Shown here in pieces: positions 1 to 10,243 of a stretch of DNA of 64,000 nt. The stretch is from Populus alba (lineage: Eukaryota > Streptophyta > Magnoliopsida > Malpighiales > Salicaceae). The notes beneath the pieces were generated by a model. That model was not told the DNA's origin and ran no database searches. It saw only the letters and a program-made list of their open reading frames with translations. Both the position numbers and the translations under genes were made by a program. Every line of letters begins with the position of its first letter. Position 1 is the stretch's first letter. Where the stretch lies: assembly GCF_005239225.2 (NCBI RefSeq), contig NC_133287.1:2647493-2711492 (forward strand), given 5' to 3'.

Positions 1-34
1 TGATGGTACTAACAAAACAAGCCTTGTATTGCAG

Positions 35-2211
35 GAGCTAAAGGGGAATATTCGAGTATTTTGCAGAGTGCGTCCTGTGTTGCCAGATGATGTTGCTGGG
101 TCTGAGCAGCCTGTCATTTCATATCCTACCTCAACAGAAGCTCTTGGCAGAGGCATTGATGTAATACAAAGTGGTATAGACATGTTTCCCAGCATAACTG
201 CACATTACATATTTTTATTCTGTTAAATCCATGCTTTCTTATGACAATTTTTTTTTATAAAAATTCTGGCTTTTGTTCTCAGCAGGACAGAAATATCCTT
301 TTAACTTTGACAAGGTGTTCAATCATGATGCTTCTCAGCAAGAAGTTTTTGTGGAAATATCACAGCTTGTGCAGAGTGCCCTTGATGGCTATAAGGTGAT
401 TGTACTGTCCCTTTTATACTTGTACATTGGGATATTATAAAAATAGATTTAAAAAAATTAGCCTTGGTGAATTGAAAAGATGAAAAGAATTCAGTAGCAA
501 TCATCTAGAGTGAATTATTCTCTAGGCCATTATTCTTAAAAGAACTTGTAGAGGAATGCAATTGTATTTGGAAAAGAAGTTTTAGGTTATTATTTTGATT
601 AGAAAAATGCATTTCAAAATATTAATCTTAATTGGCTCTCCCAATGATTTCTTGGCTTACATGTTTAAAAACATGCATGAGAGTGAAATTTTAAATTGAA
701 ATTAGTATACCATTTTATGCTGAATTCTGTTTGTCTGATAGATCCTTTTAGCTTTACTCATGGCCCTAATCAGTGCCAATGGGCTACATTTGGCAGGTAT
801 GCATCTTTGCTTATGGTCAAACAGGTTCAGGAAAAACTTATACTATGATGGGCAGGCCAGAAGCTCCAGAGCAGAAGGGGCTGATACCACGCTCTTTAGA
901 ACAAATATTTCAAACTAGTCAATCCCTTATAGCACAGGGTTGGAAGTACAAAATGCAGGTATGCATCTAAAACTACTGTTCAATGTCTAACACTGACTTG
1001 CTAATCTAACTGTCTTTTAATTTGTGATTTAAATTTGCAGGCTTCAATGCTGGAAATATACAATGAAACCATTCGTGATTTGTTGTCAACAAATAAATCG
1101 AGTGGTGCAGAAAATGGAGCTCCTGGAAAGCAGTATACCATCAAACACGATGCAAATGGAAACACCAATGTCACTGATCTTACAATTGTGGATGTTTGTA
1201 GAATAGAAGAAATTTCTTCTCTTCTTCGGCAAGCTGCACAAAGCAGGTAGAGTAATTTCTTTGATACTTAAAGGATGGTTTTTTCTTGTCGTGCAAGTTT
1301 GTAGAGTTGAATTAATTTTTTTCCCTTCATTTTTGGCTTAACAAATTTTGTTAGGAAATGTCAGTGCTTGTTGCATCGTAGTTAAGATTATATTAGTTTG
1401 AAAAGTTTTTGCTTGCCTGTTTGTTTTTCTAGGTCCGTTGGTAAGACCCAAATGAATGAACAGTCTTCAAGAAGCCATTTTGTGTTCACATTGCGTATAT
1501 CAGGAGTAAATGAGGTGCTTATTTGTCCAATGTTTCATGCAAGTGCTTAAATTTTCTGATCTAAATTGATTAATGTTCAACTTTTTTTCATATGTTGCTA
1601 GGGTACTGAACAACAAGTGCAAGGAGTTCTAAACCTCATAGATCTTGCTGGAAGTGAGCGACTCTCAAGGAGTGGGGCTACTGGAGACAGGTTAAAGGAA
1701 ACTCAGGTTTGCTCCATAATAATCTAGTATTGCAAACTCTGTGTTTCATCTCGATGCTATATGCTAACTTGTTCTACATGATCAGGCCATTAATAGAAGC
1801 TTGTCAAGTTTGAGTGACGTGATATTTGCTTTGGCAAAGAAAGAGGACCATGTTCCTTTTAGGAACTCCAAATTGACTTATCTTCTGCAGGTAACACATG
1901 AGTTCTAAAGACACCTCCAAACTCTTTGCATCTTTTACTTGAACGAAAATACTTACTCCAATGAGAGGGAATCATTGTGTACATGTTGTTCTGGTCTCAG
2001 ACGATTGGATCTATCTAAACTTTAGATTTTTTCTAAAATTTTATTACAGCCTTGTCTAGGAGGGGATTCCAAAACCCTGATGTTTGTCAATATTTCCCCG
2101 GATCCTGCTTCAGTTGGCGAGTCCCTTTGTTCCCTTCGGTTTGCTGCCAGAGTCAATGCTTGTGAAATTGGGATTCCTCGACGCCAAATGACTGCTCAAA
2201 TGACATCTTGA
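35..2211 (+). CDS. KIN14: Kinesin-14 (ATK/KATC-type, C-terminal motor), 3' part of gene
   Basis: Minus-end-directed microtubule motor of the kinesin-14 family, which in plants acts in spindle and cortical microtubule organisation. Eight exons are visible: 35-173, 286-395, 797-958, 1041-1246, 1433-1514, 1602-1706, 1786-1890 and 2050-2211. All introns are GT-AG and the frame stays open, giving about 356 residues. The segment opens at the neck/motor boundary ([11 protein letters not shown]). It carries the P-loop GQTGSGKT, switch I NEQSSRSH, switch II DLAGSER and the C-terminal [16 protein letters not shown] typical of ATK1/ATK3-like proteins. The motor is therefore C-terminal. The N-terminal tail and coiled coil lie upstream of the window. 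The tail after the motor ends QMTAQMTS, shorter than I expect for ATK1. No defect is visible. Assignment to a specific ATK paralogue is uncertain. Confidence 0.95.
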
Positions 2212-2326
2212 CCTGCAGATTTGCACTTGAGTTATGGCTAATGCTCAATTGCTTCTGTTGTGTGTATCGCCACCTTGATGTAACAGAGTAACTTCTATCT
2301 AGGGTCATTGATGTGCCATTGGGGTG

Positions 2327-2592
2327 TTTGCAATGAGTTTCGGTATTCGCCTGTAGATGCTAATAATTTGTACTCTTAGAACTACATGGTGAGGTTAGGA
2401 TCTTTGTATTTGCTCATTGTTATAGGAGTCAATGTTGGCTAATTGATAACTCGAATGAGTTTGCAATGAGTTTGGGTATTCGCCTGTAGATGCTAATTAT
2501 TTGTACTCTTAGAACTACATGTTGAGGTTAGGATCTTTGTATTAGCTCATTGTTATAGGAGTCATTGTTGGCTAATTCACAAGTCGAATGTC
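2327..2592. repeat. Direct tandem duplication, about 133 bp x 2, downstream of kinesin
   Basis: Two adjacent copies begin with TTTGCAATGAGTTT at 2327 and 2460 and share the motifs TATTCGCCTGTAGATGCTAA and TAGAACTACATG. They differ at only a few positions. They lie 115 bp past the kinesin stop, so they may fall in the 3' UTR. No coding frame is seen. Confidence 0.9.
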
Positions 2593-2839
2593 AGAAATCA
2601 CCAATTGGAGAACACAGGTACAAAGGAGGCTATAGAATCTAACCAGTGATTCTAAAAGATGAGTTTTCATTTTTACAAAGTTATGTATACCACTTTGACA
2701 GCCTATCTTTATAAGATATTGTAATGATAGTGGTTTGATTCACTTTGGTTTGAAATTCTGAGGGAGTTTTCTGTTTTATTGTACGAAGGTCAATGACACA
2801 CAAGCACTGTTTTATTTTTGCTAGAGTTCAGGGTTTGGG

Positions 2840-2955
2840 GGCCTTGTATTTGTGGTTTGGGGTCCTATATAGATCTGTTGTTAAGGTTTAAGGCCTTGTA
2901 TTTGTGGTTTGGGGTCCTATATAGATCTGTTGTTAAGGTTTAAGGCCTTGTAATT
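2840..2955. repeat. 52-bp tandem repeat, two full copies plus a partial third
   Basis: GGCCTTGTATTTGTGGTTTG starts at 2840 and again at 2892, with GGTCCTATATAGATCTGTTG in each copy. A third copy begins at 2944 and diverges after GGCCTTGTA. The rest of 2593-3259 shows no gene. The part just before 3260 (around 3180-3212) holds a GAAGCA-rich short tandem that probably lies in the 5' UTR of the next gene. Confidence 0.9.
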
Positions 2956-3259
2956 CGTGTACCAGGCTTGTGTTTTCTCCCAAATGACCTTGACCCAGCC
3001 ATCAAAAACGTGGACCCGCTTCAACTTGGCATTTTCCCTTAAAAAAGGCTAGATGGATAAAGTAGAAAATATCCAAAATTCGACAAAGATCAACAAGTGG
3101 GTCCAAGTGTGGCGTTTACCTTTGTTGTAATCTAGTTGTACAAGGACGCCTGAACTAGCGGTGTCTAGATTCTTAAACAGGAAGCGGAAGCAGAAGCAGA
3201 AGCAGAAGCCAAGTGGTTAAAAGAAGAGAAATAGTAAGGAGAAAAAGAAAGTAGGAGAC

Positions 3260-5098
3260 ATGGAGAGCCAAGAACATCAATCTAAGTCAAGAGTTATAAA
3301 GGTGGAGTCAGTGGAGTCATGGGATTTCTATATCACCCAAGCCACCAATCAAGCCTGCCCTGTAAGGTTTTTTTCTATATCTTTTAAGTTTCACAATTGC
3401 CATCTTAGGTTTACAGCAAAGTTTCTAAGCGACATGTCTTTAAATTGTTTCTAGCTGATTTTGTGTTGAGGAACAAAAATACGCCTTTTATAGACCTTGA
3501 TTGACAACCATCGAGAGGTTTTATAACATCGGTGATGAGTGGAAGAAGTTGTCATAAAAGGGTCTCTTGGGTTTGGAATATTTTGCCTATTGATGATGTT
3601 GAGGCCATGTTGTTGTGTAGATCGTTGTTCACTTCACAGCTTTATGGTGTATGCCATCAGTGGCCATGAACCCAGTTTTTGAAGAACTGGCCTCATCTTA
3701 TCCAGATGGCCTGTTTCTCATTGTTGACGTGGATGCGGTTAAGGTAATCAATTCACTGCTTGAACCAAGAATGATACTACCATGTTTCTCTGCGTACATG
3801 CTTACCTTTTCTGCATGCACACATACATAAATACATGTATGTACAAGATATTTGGTAGTGGTATCTTTACATATGACTTCAAATATTTGCTGATTTGATT
3901 CCTTCACATGAGGTTGAGTATAAGCATCATTTGTTTTTCATAGCAACTTTATTCTTATTTTGATTGATTGGAAGTATCATCACTAAAATATCTCTAGGGG
4001 ACATATGCTATTTCTCCCACTTAATTTGAGTATTTTAACAATATCTTCTTACAGGATTACAAATTCCCACTGTCATGTAGCCACAAGAACCTTAAGTGAA
4101 CTCCTCAACTGATCTGAACCATTTCAAGTTTCAACTGTACCATCATTTTTGTTAAAGATCATGATGTTGATTGAGTGTTTTTTTGTAGCTAAGCAAATCG
4201 AGGTTTTTCAAAACAACCTTGTTTAAAAAAAACAGGGTATTTTCAATGACCTAGCTCGAGTCAGACCCTATGTCAGTGATTTATTAGGTTGACCCACTAA
4301 GTCAAGTCTGGTCTTATAACGAGGCTTTTAACTCTAACCCGGGGTGTTAAAGTTTCTACTTTTGTTGATTTGAACCTTTTAGTTTCCAAGTACTGATTGC
4401 TTTTCTTGCACAACTTGTAGGCACTTAAATTGATTTCAGCAATGCTTTGGTTAGATTAACACCATTAATCTCAAATTGACATAATTTTGTTAAATCTAAG
4501 TTCTTTTAACTGGCAAGATTTTTACTGCATCTGGACATTATTTTGACACTTTTCTACCAAACTGGTAGAGATGTTTTCATAGCCTTGTTGCTATTGAAAA
4601 TTACAATTTAACAATCATGGTTCTTGATTAAGATGGTTTCTTAACATAGTATCATAGTCTTGCTATTCAAATGATCACAAATCTCACCACCCTTTTTTTA
4701 ATAAAATTAAACATAAAGTAGTGGTGAACTTGTGGAAGTTTTGAGTTTAAATAACTTTACTTGAAAAGATATGCTAGAAAGTAATCATTCATAGAACTTT
4801 GTTTAAATTTTTAGATTAAGATCATTTTTGAGATGTCATGATCTCTTTGAGAAAGAGAGGGCCCGTGGTTAGATGTTTGATATTTTTCTGTTAAAGTTAT
4901 TATCATGTGATTTCGCCACATGTTTCTTTATGTTGGTTTGGTCAGGAGGTAGCTACCAAAATGGAGGTGAAGGCCATGCCAACATTTGTGCTGATGAAGG
5001 ATGGTGCCCAAGTTGACAAGATAGTTGGTGCAAATCCAGAAGAGATAAGGAAAAGGATTGATGGTTTTGTGCAGTCCATTCGTGCGTATAATGCATAG
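3260..5098 (+). CDS. CXXS1: Thioredoxin-like protein CXXS1 (monocysteinic active site)
   Basis: Small thioredoxin-fold protein with three exons: 3260-3361, 3621-3743 and 4946-5098, giving 125 residues. The start is the first ATG after a purine-rich leader and gives MESQEHQSKSRVIKVES, like cytosolic h-type relatives. The active-site loop is WCMPS (W43, C44, S47). The second cysteine of the usual WCGPC is a serine, the hallmark of plant CXXS proteins, which are known as disulfide isomerase-like rather than classical reductases. The conserved cis-proline segment VKAMPTFVLMKDG and the closing helix are present, so the fold is complete. No signal peptide is seen; cytosolic location is expected. 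The second intron (3744-4945) is long and holds no coding sequence. The serine is not a sporadic mutation, since the rest of the gene matches the CXXS1 pattern. Confidence 0.93.
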
Positions 5099-6513
5099 CC
5101 TCTGTGATCTTTATACTTTGCTTACTGAACCTGTAAAATGTGTGGTTGTTGTTGTGGTACAGTTTTTTCCAGTGACTTTGGCTTGTAAGTGTGATTACAT
5201 TCTTAATCGTGTGATTAAAACTGGTTTTTCCTTTTGGTTTACTTCCTAATTACCTTGTTTACTACTAAAGATTTGTTGCTTTAGAGAGCAGTGTGATTAA
5301 AATTTTACAATTCCCAATTCTATAAAAAATAGTCATTGTTTTCTTATTTGGATATTCTAAAATGTATGCCTTCTTTTTTTGGTTAAAAAAATGTATATAA
5401 AAAAATTATATTACTTGCCTCTTTTCCCTTACAATTATTTGAAACAAAAATGTTATAAATGCAATAAAAAATAGATGAGTTTGACACAATCTTTTATGCT
5501 TTTTTCTTAATATTAAAAAGATTAAAAGTCAAATAAAAGTGAAATTTATTTTTCAAATTATCATACAAATTGGATTATGTGAATTAAAATTATGTAATTA
5601 ATTGGTGCTGATTGGTTTCATCTAAATTTTTAGGCTAGAATTTTCATCAATAAAAGTGGTATTTGGGCCAATAATAGGTGATTTGCCCTCATAAATCTCT
5701 CAAATATATGATTCGAATTGGTCGGTTTCGGTTCGGTTCGGTTTTTTTTAAGAAAAAAACCAGTTTGGCTCGGGTTTTCCGGTTTGGTCTCGGTTTTTTT
5801 CTGGTTTTGGCTCGTTTTTTTTTTGTTATTTTTTTCGGTTCGGTCCGGTTTTATAAGCCTAAAATTGATACTGAACCGAACCAGTCGGTTTTTTTAAAAT
5901 TTTAATTGGTTTATTCTGTTTTTTTCTTGGTTCGGTTTTTTCAATTAGTTTTTTTTCTCGATTTTTCTTGATTTCTCGATTTTTTTACTCACTCCTAATT
6001 TATACACCTTTGTAGTTTTATCAAACTTTATCCATATGAGCAGGGATTATATATATATATATATAAAATCCATATATTATTAATAAAGATTTACTTTTCA
6101 GTTATTTTGTGTATGGAAATTTCTCATAATAATTTTAATTTTACATATTTTTCAAATTTATTTTTAAAAAAATTGTAATTACAAATATATTCTTTTATAT
6201 TATAATCATAAAAATTATTATAATAAATAAACACGAAGGATACCGAGCCAAAAATCTTACCCAACCAAAATTTGAAGGCCATAAAGCCCAATATTCCCAA
6301 AAGATTTGCAATGATTTTTTTTTTTTCTTATTATTATTCTTGAACATGATGAAGGCCATCGAGAGAGTTGCTTGCTTGTGTCATGTTGCTTTCTAAATTG
6401 GCATGTTCGCTTCACCTTTTTTTCTGACTCGTGGTGAATATAAACATCAAAATGAATATAGCAGAACGTGACACTTGAAAATAATCAAAAATATATTCTC
6501 CACTTTTTTCTCC
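5099..6513. other. Intergenic, AT-rich, with a GGTTCGG-type repeat
   Basis: There is no gene between CXXS1 and the bHLH gene. 5300-5640 is plain AT-rich DNA. 5697-6000 is the repeat listed separately. A (TA)n tract lies at about 6049-6064. 6240-6513 is probably proximal promoter and leader of the bHLH gene. Confidence 0.7.
5697..6000. mobile_element. Truncated hAT-like non-autonomous element (GGTTCGG family)
   Basis: The segment is dominated by GGTTCGGTTCGGTTT and CGGTTTGG variants, with the reverse form (GAACCGAACC) near 5875. It closes with ACTCACTCCTAA, which resembles the terminal repeat of the fuller copy at 18285-19145. The left terminus is not recognisable, so the copy is probably truncated. 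No coding capacity. Confidence 0.5.
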
Positions 6514-6657
6514 ATGTCTTTTCCTTTTCATATCCTAACAAACCACACTAAATTCACTCGTGTCTTTTTCAACATTTTCGTTTCTTTCCACCAAGGCAAC
6601 TCATCGGAGTACAGACCGGGAACCTTGAATTTCGGCGGAGATGGTGTCACCAAATGA
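6514..6657 (+). promoter_or_regulatory. Possible upstream ORF overlapping the bHLH start codon
   Basis: An ATG at 6514 opens a 47-codon frame that runs past the bHLH ATG at 6641 in another frame and stops at 6655-6657. If the transcript starts upstream of 6514, this overlapping uORF would reduce main-frame initiation. The transcription start cannot be read from the sequence, so this is a hypothesis. Confidence 0.3.
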
Positions 6658-8634
6658 TAATGCTAACTGGGTTTTTGATTGTGGGTTGATTGAAGACGTT
6701 CCTGTCCCTGGTGGTGAACAACTTTGTCTTGAATCTCTTGATGAAACCCCAAACGGGTCTCTTTGGTCTTCTCATTCTTTCAATGATACTGCCTTTTTAA
6801 GGTGTCTTTTTATGTTTCCTTTTGTTTTATGAACTTTTTGTGATTGGTAAAATTCAATTTCCCTCCCTTTATTACAGCAAGTAGGTAGGTTTGTTGTTGT
6901 TGTTTTGTTTAGAAATTTATGTTTGATTTGTGAATTTAGTTTAGTATTCTGTCTGAAAAGACTGAATTCTGTTGCATATTGGACAGTATGACTTGAGATG
7001 TCAATAGCAAAATGGGTTTTGCAAGTTCTGTTGATTAGCAACCATGCTAATTTTTGTTGCTAGAATAGAACTTGGTGGATTTGTTGATTGAGTTTTCGAG
7101 ATTTTTTAGCAATATGATTGTTCTTCCACTGTTACAAGTCACCTTCTTTTTGAGGTTTTGATGATAGCATCATCTAATTCCTTCCCCAATATAGTTGGAA
7201 GATTGTTAATTTGTTATTCTATTTTCAATAAAAGAGAAATCTTTTTTATTTTCTTATCCAGGCATTGGCTTATTTATTCAGGTTTATTGGTATTGCTGTA
7301 AGCGGTTTTTTTAGTACTGGGATTTGGATTTACTTCTTATTAGGAATGAGTAGTTAATATGGCTGAATGGTTCCATTTAATTCTTATTTAAGTGTGATAT
7401 TAGGTTTTCATTATGAATTTAATTACCAACTACTGGCTTTTTAGTATATCTTTGTCGATGCTGCTATAGGATGTTTAGCAACACTGCAACCATTGGAGGG
7501 TTTCTGCTAAGTTGTGTGCTCAAGGATGAGGATTTTGATCATAGGAATAGCCGTATATGTCTTATTTGCATGTCTACATTTCACGTGCATGCACACAAAG
7601 TTCAAGTTTTTGCATGTTAGTTTTGATGTAAGTGAATCAACTCTATCTGTTTTATAGATGTTCTAATCATTATCAATCTCTATCCTTTTTGTTTTCAGTG
7701 TGGAATTCAATAATTCATTTGAGAATTCAGATGGTCTTAAGGAAATTGGGCTTCGAAAACGGTACAGTGCACACAGATCAATAATAATTTGTTAGTCATT
7801 TCTTTGATTTTTTTTTCTCCATATCTGGTTTTGTTGTGCACAAACTTCTATTTTTGCACAAATTGTATGACAGGGTGAGGCATGGATTAGGTAACGCACC
7901 TGGCTCCAAAGCATGCAGAGAGAAAATGCGGCGGGATAGGCTGAATGACAGGCATGCTAAAGAGCCCTTCTAATGCTCATCTTCTTTGTTCTCTTTTTCC
8001 CTCATGTTTAGTTTGTCATGGACTCCAGATTCATGGAATTGGGTGCTCTTCTAGATCCTGGAAGGCCTCCTAAAGTGGACAAATCTGCTATACTAGTTGA
8101 TGCTGCTCGAATGGTTACTCAGTTACGAGATGAATCTCAGAAGCTGAAAGAGTCTAATGAGAGTCTACAGGAGAAGATCGATGAACTAAAGGTGTGCTTT
8201 GGATTTGGTATTCAGTAATTTGACATTATCTTTAATCTGGAACACCTAAAAAAGGCTTGAAAAATGCATGCTATAAATTATATGGAATCTGTTACTATAA
8301 ATGATTACACAAAGGAAACCTGGTAAGTTCTGTTGTCGTTTATCTTCTTTAAACTTTGTATATGTAGGCAGAGAAGAACGAGCTTCGTGATGAGAAACAG
8401 AAGCTAAAGACGGAAAAGGAGAACCTAGAGTGGCAACTGAAAGCCCTGAGTCCTCCACCAACCTACCTACCTCACCCCCCTCCCATTCCAGCTCCATTTT
8501 CTGCCCCAGGCCAAGTTGTTGGCAGCAAGCTGATGCCCTTCGTTGGCTATCCTGGAATATCTATGTGGCAGTTCATGCCCCCCGCTGTTGTTGATACTTC
8601 TCAGGATCATGTTCTACGCCCTCCAGTCGCTTAA
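6641..8634 (+). CDS. ILR3: bHLH transcription factor, IVc clade (ILR3/bHLH115-like)
   Basis: Nuclear bHLH regulator; relatives (ILR3, bHLH104, bHLH115) control iron-deficiency and metal homeostasis genes. Five exons: 6641-6801, 7699-7761, 7874-7951, 8029-8191 and 8368-8634, giving 243 residues. The N-terminus MVSPNDNANWVFDCGLIED resembles ILR3. Residues about 81-100 form the basic region (SKACREKMRRDRLND, with the DNA-contacting Glu and Arg). The loop carries PKVDKSAILVDA. A leucine-zipper-like helix rich in E/K follows (about 125-180), then a proline-rich stretch and the clade signature MWQFMPP with SQDHVLRPPVA at the C-terminus. The third intron (7952-8028, 77 nt) has a GC donor (GACAG/GCATGC) and a normal AG acceptor; splicing there restores NDRFMELGA exactly. 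Which IVc paralogue this is remains uncertain. Confidence 0.92.
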
Positions 8635-9204
8635 GTTATTCAGGCAGGGATTTGGTGTCTACATTCTCACAGAGCACTGGAAGCCTTTGTTGCCTTGCTA
8701 ACTATGATTCTTGTTAATTGTCACAGATAATGTTTCTGTTCTTTCAATTGTCTTTTGTTCTTGTAGATTTGTAAAGTTTAAGAATGTATGAGTGCAATCA
8801 CTGATGGGATATCTTGTAATTTTCATTAATCAGATTTGGTGATTTTGGTTTACCAGTTTTTATCTATCAAATCCGTTTCTCATTTCTCGTTTGATACATG
8901 TGTTTATGTGCACTGATGTATTAAGATTGGAAAATATCTTCCGAAAAAACTTCCATAATTTTATTTCTAAGGATATTAATGTCCTGGTTCCTCTTGATGG
9001 CTAATCTGAACATTAGGAGGATTTACATTTTTTTTGAAGTTTCCACAAGAATGTATCATGGTAGGGACTAATAAATTTACATGCATAAGCAAGTGCTTTT
9101 GCTAAATCTACAGCTTTTTTATTTCAAGCCTGACTCAAACTGATTTCTAACCTTCGAACTATTTACTAGTACAAAAACTAGCAACTGCAAATGGCTAAAT
9201 ATTG
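8635..9204. other. 3' flank of bHLH gene; no gene seen
   Basis: Contains the probable bHLH 3' UTR (to about 8840) and ordinary AT-rich DNA. The missing second half of the neighbouring TauE/SafE pseudogene would be expected here on the minus strand. I find no trace of it. Confidence 0.6.
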
Positions 9205-10243
9205 CTACTGTGGTATGTTCAGCACCTGCTGGTTTATAGTTTGATGTTGGCAGCTCTCTTTTCTGTGTAGCATCCATGCTGTGAAAATTATTGCAAGAAG
9301 AATTTGGAGGGATGAGACAACCCGATATCCAAATCCACAGGATTCCATTGGTATAATACCCTGCATATACTTTGAACTGTCACATATATACAAATATCCC
9401 AAGGGATAATACCTATAAAGTTTGGGATACCTATAACACTTGACAAGGTAAAAACTATGTCTCTGTTATCTTCATCCAAATCTAGAAAATTCTGTTCATC
9501 TGTCTAATCATTAGATCGTGACTTGCAAGCTGTGACAACTCAATGACCTGGTCATCCATGGGAAGATGCAGAACAATTCCAATCACTAATCTTATGTATA
9601 ATCTTGCAAAGAAGAGAAAATAAGTCATAACTCTCCATACCGATTGCCACGAAGAAGATAGAGGAAGGAGAAGGAGAACCAGATCATGACTAATATCCCC
9701 AACTTCATCCATGGAAACCTCAATATGCCACAAGTTAATTCTAAACCCAAAAGAGGCTCTCTGACACTCTCCCCCTCTCCACTTCCTTCAGTGCTAGTCT
9801 CATTTTTAACCAACCATTTCTCAAATTCCCACAACCATTTCGCTTCACTTCTTCTGATTCCAACTTCCAACGAAAAACACCGTTCTTACAAGTCTTAAAG
9901 GTAGAACAAGAAAAACAGCAAACAAAATTGTGATTAGCCACTCTGGAAAAACAATATTACAAGTAACCCCTACACTAACTCCCAAGAACATACATGGTTC
10001 TGACAGAAGTGCAATATCATGATCTAACAAGGTCTTACCACCAAATTTATCACTTCCGGTGCACAAGTTACACATGAGATTAGCTGTAGACCCTCCCGTG
10101 ACCATAAAAGCTGAGAAATTTGAGGCTGTTTTCAGGTCAAAACCTGCCACAATAGTCAGTACAGGAATATACAACCCTCCACCACCAATGCCACCTGCAC
10201 TAGATATAGAAGCAGCTACGAAACAGAAAACTCCTGCTAGCAA
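9205..10243 (-). pseudogene. Sulfite exporter TauE/SafE family protein, truncated pseudogene
   Basis: Remnant of a plant multi-pass membrane protein of the TauE/SafE (DUF81) family. Reading leftwards from 10243 the frame gives SSAGGIGGGGLYIPVLTIVA, FSAFMVTGGSTANLMCNL and NIVFPEWLITILFAVFL, all family hallmarks. About 9910 the frame shifts: FKTCKNGVFRWKLESEEVKR continues in another frame. About 9820 it shifts again: NETSTEGSGEGE then SFLYLLRGNRYGE in a third. An intron should follow at 9630, but the donor reads TTATGA instead of GTATGA. The next exon starts at 9360 (GIIPMESCGFGYR) and ends near 9205. The start of the gene and the whole second membrane half are absent. Two frameshifts, a lost donor and truncation make function very unlikely. 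Confidence 0.85.

Noticed and set aside
3621..3743. A disabling mutation of thioredoxin (C to S)
   Set aside because: WCxPS is the normal signature of the CXXS class and the rest of the gene is intact.
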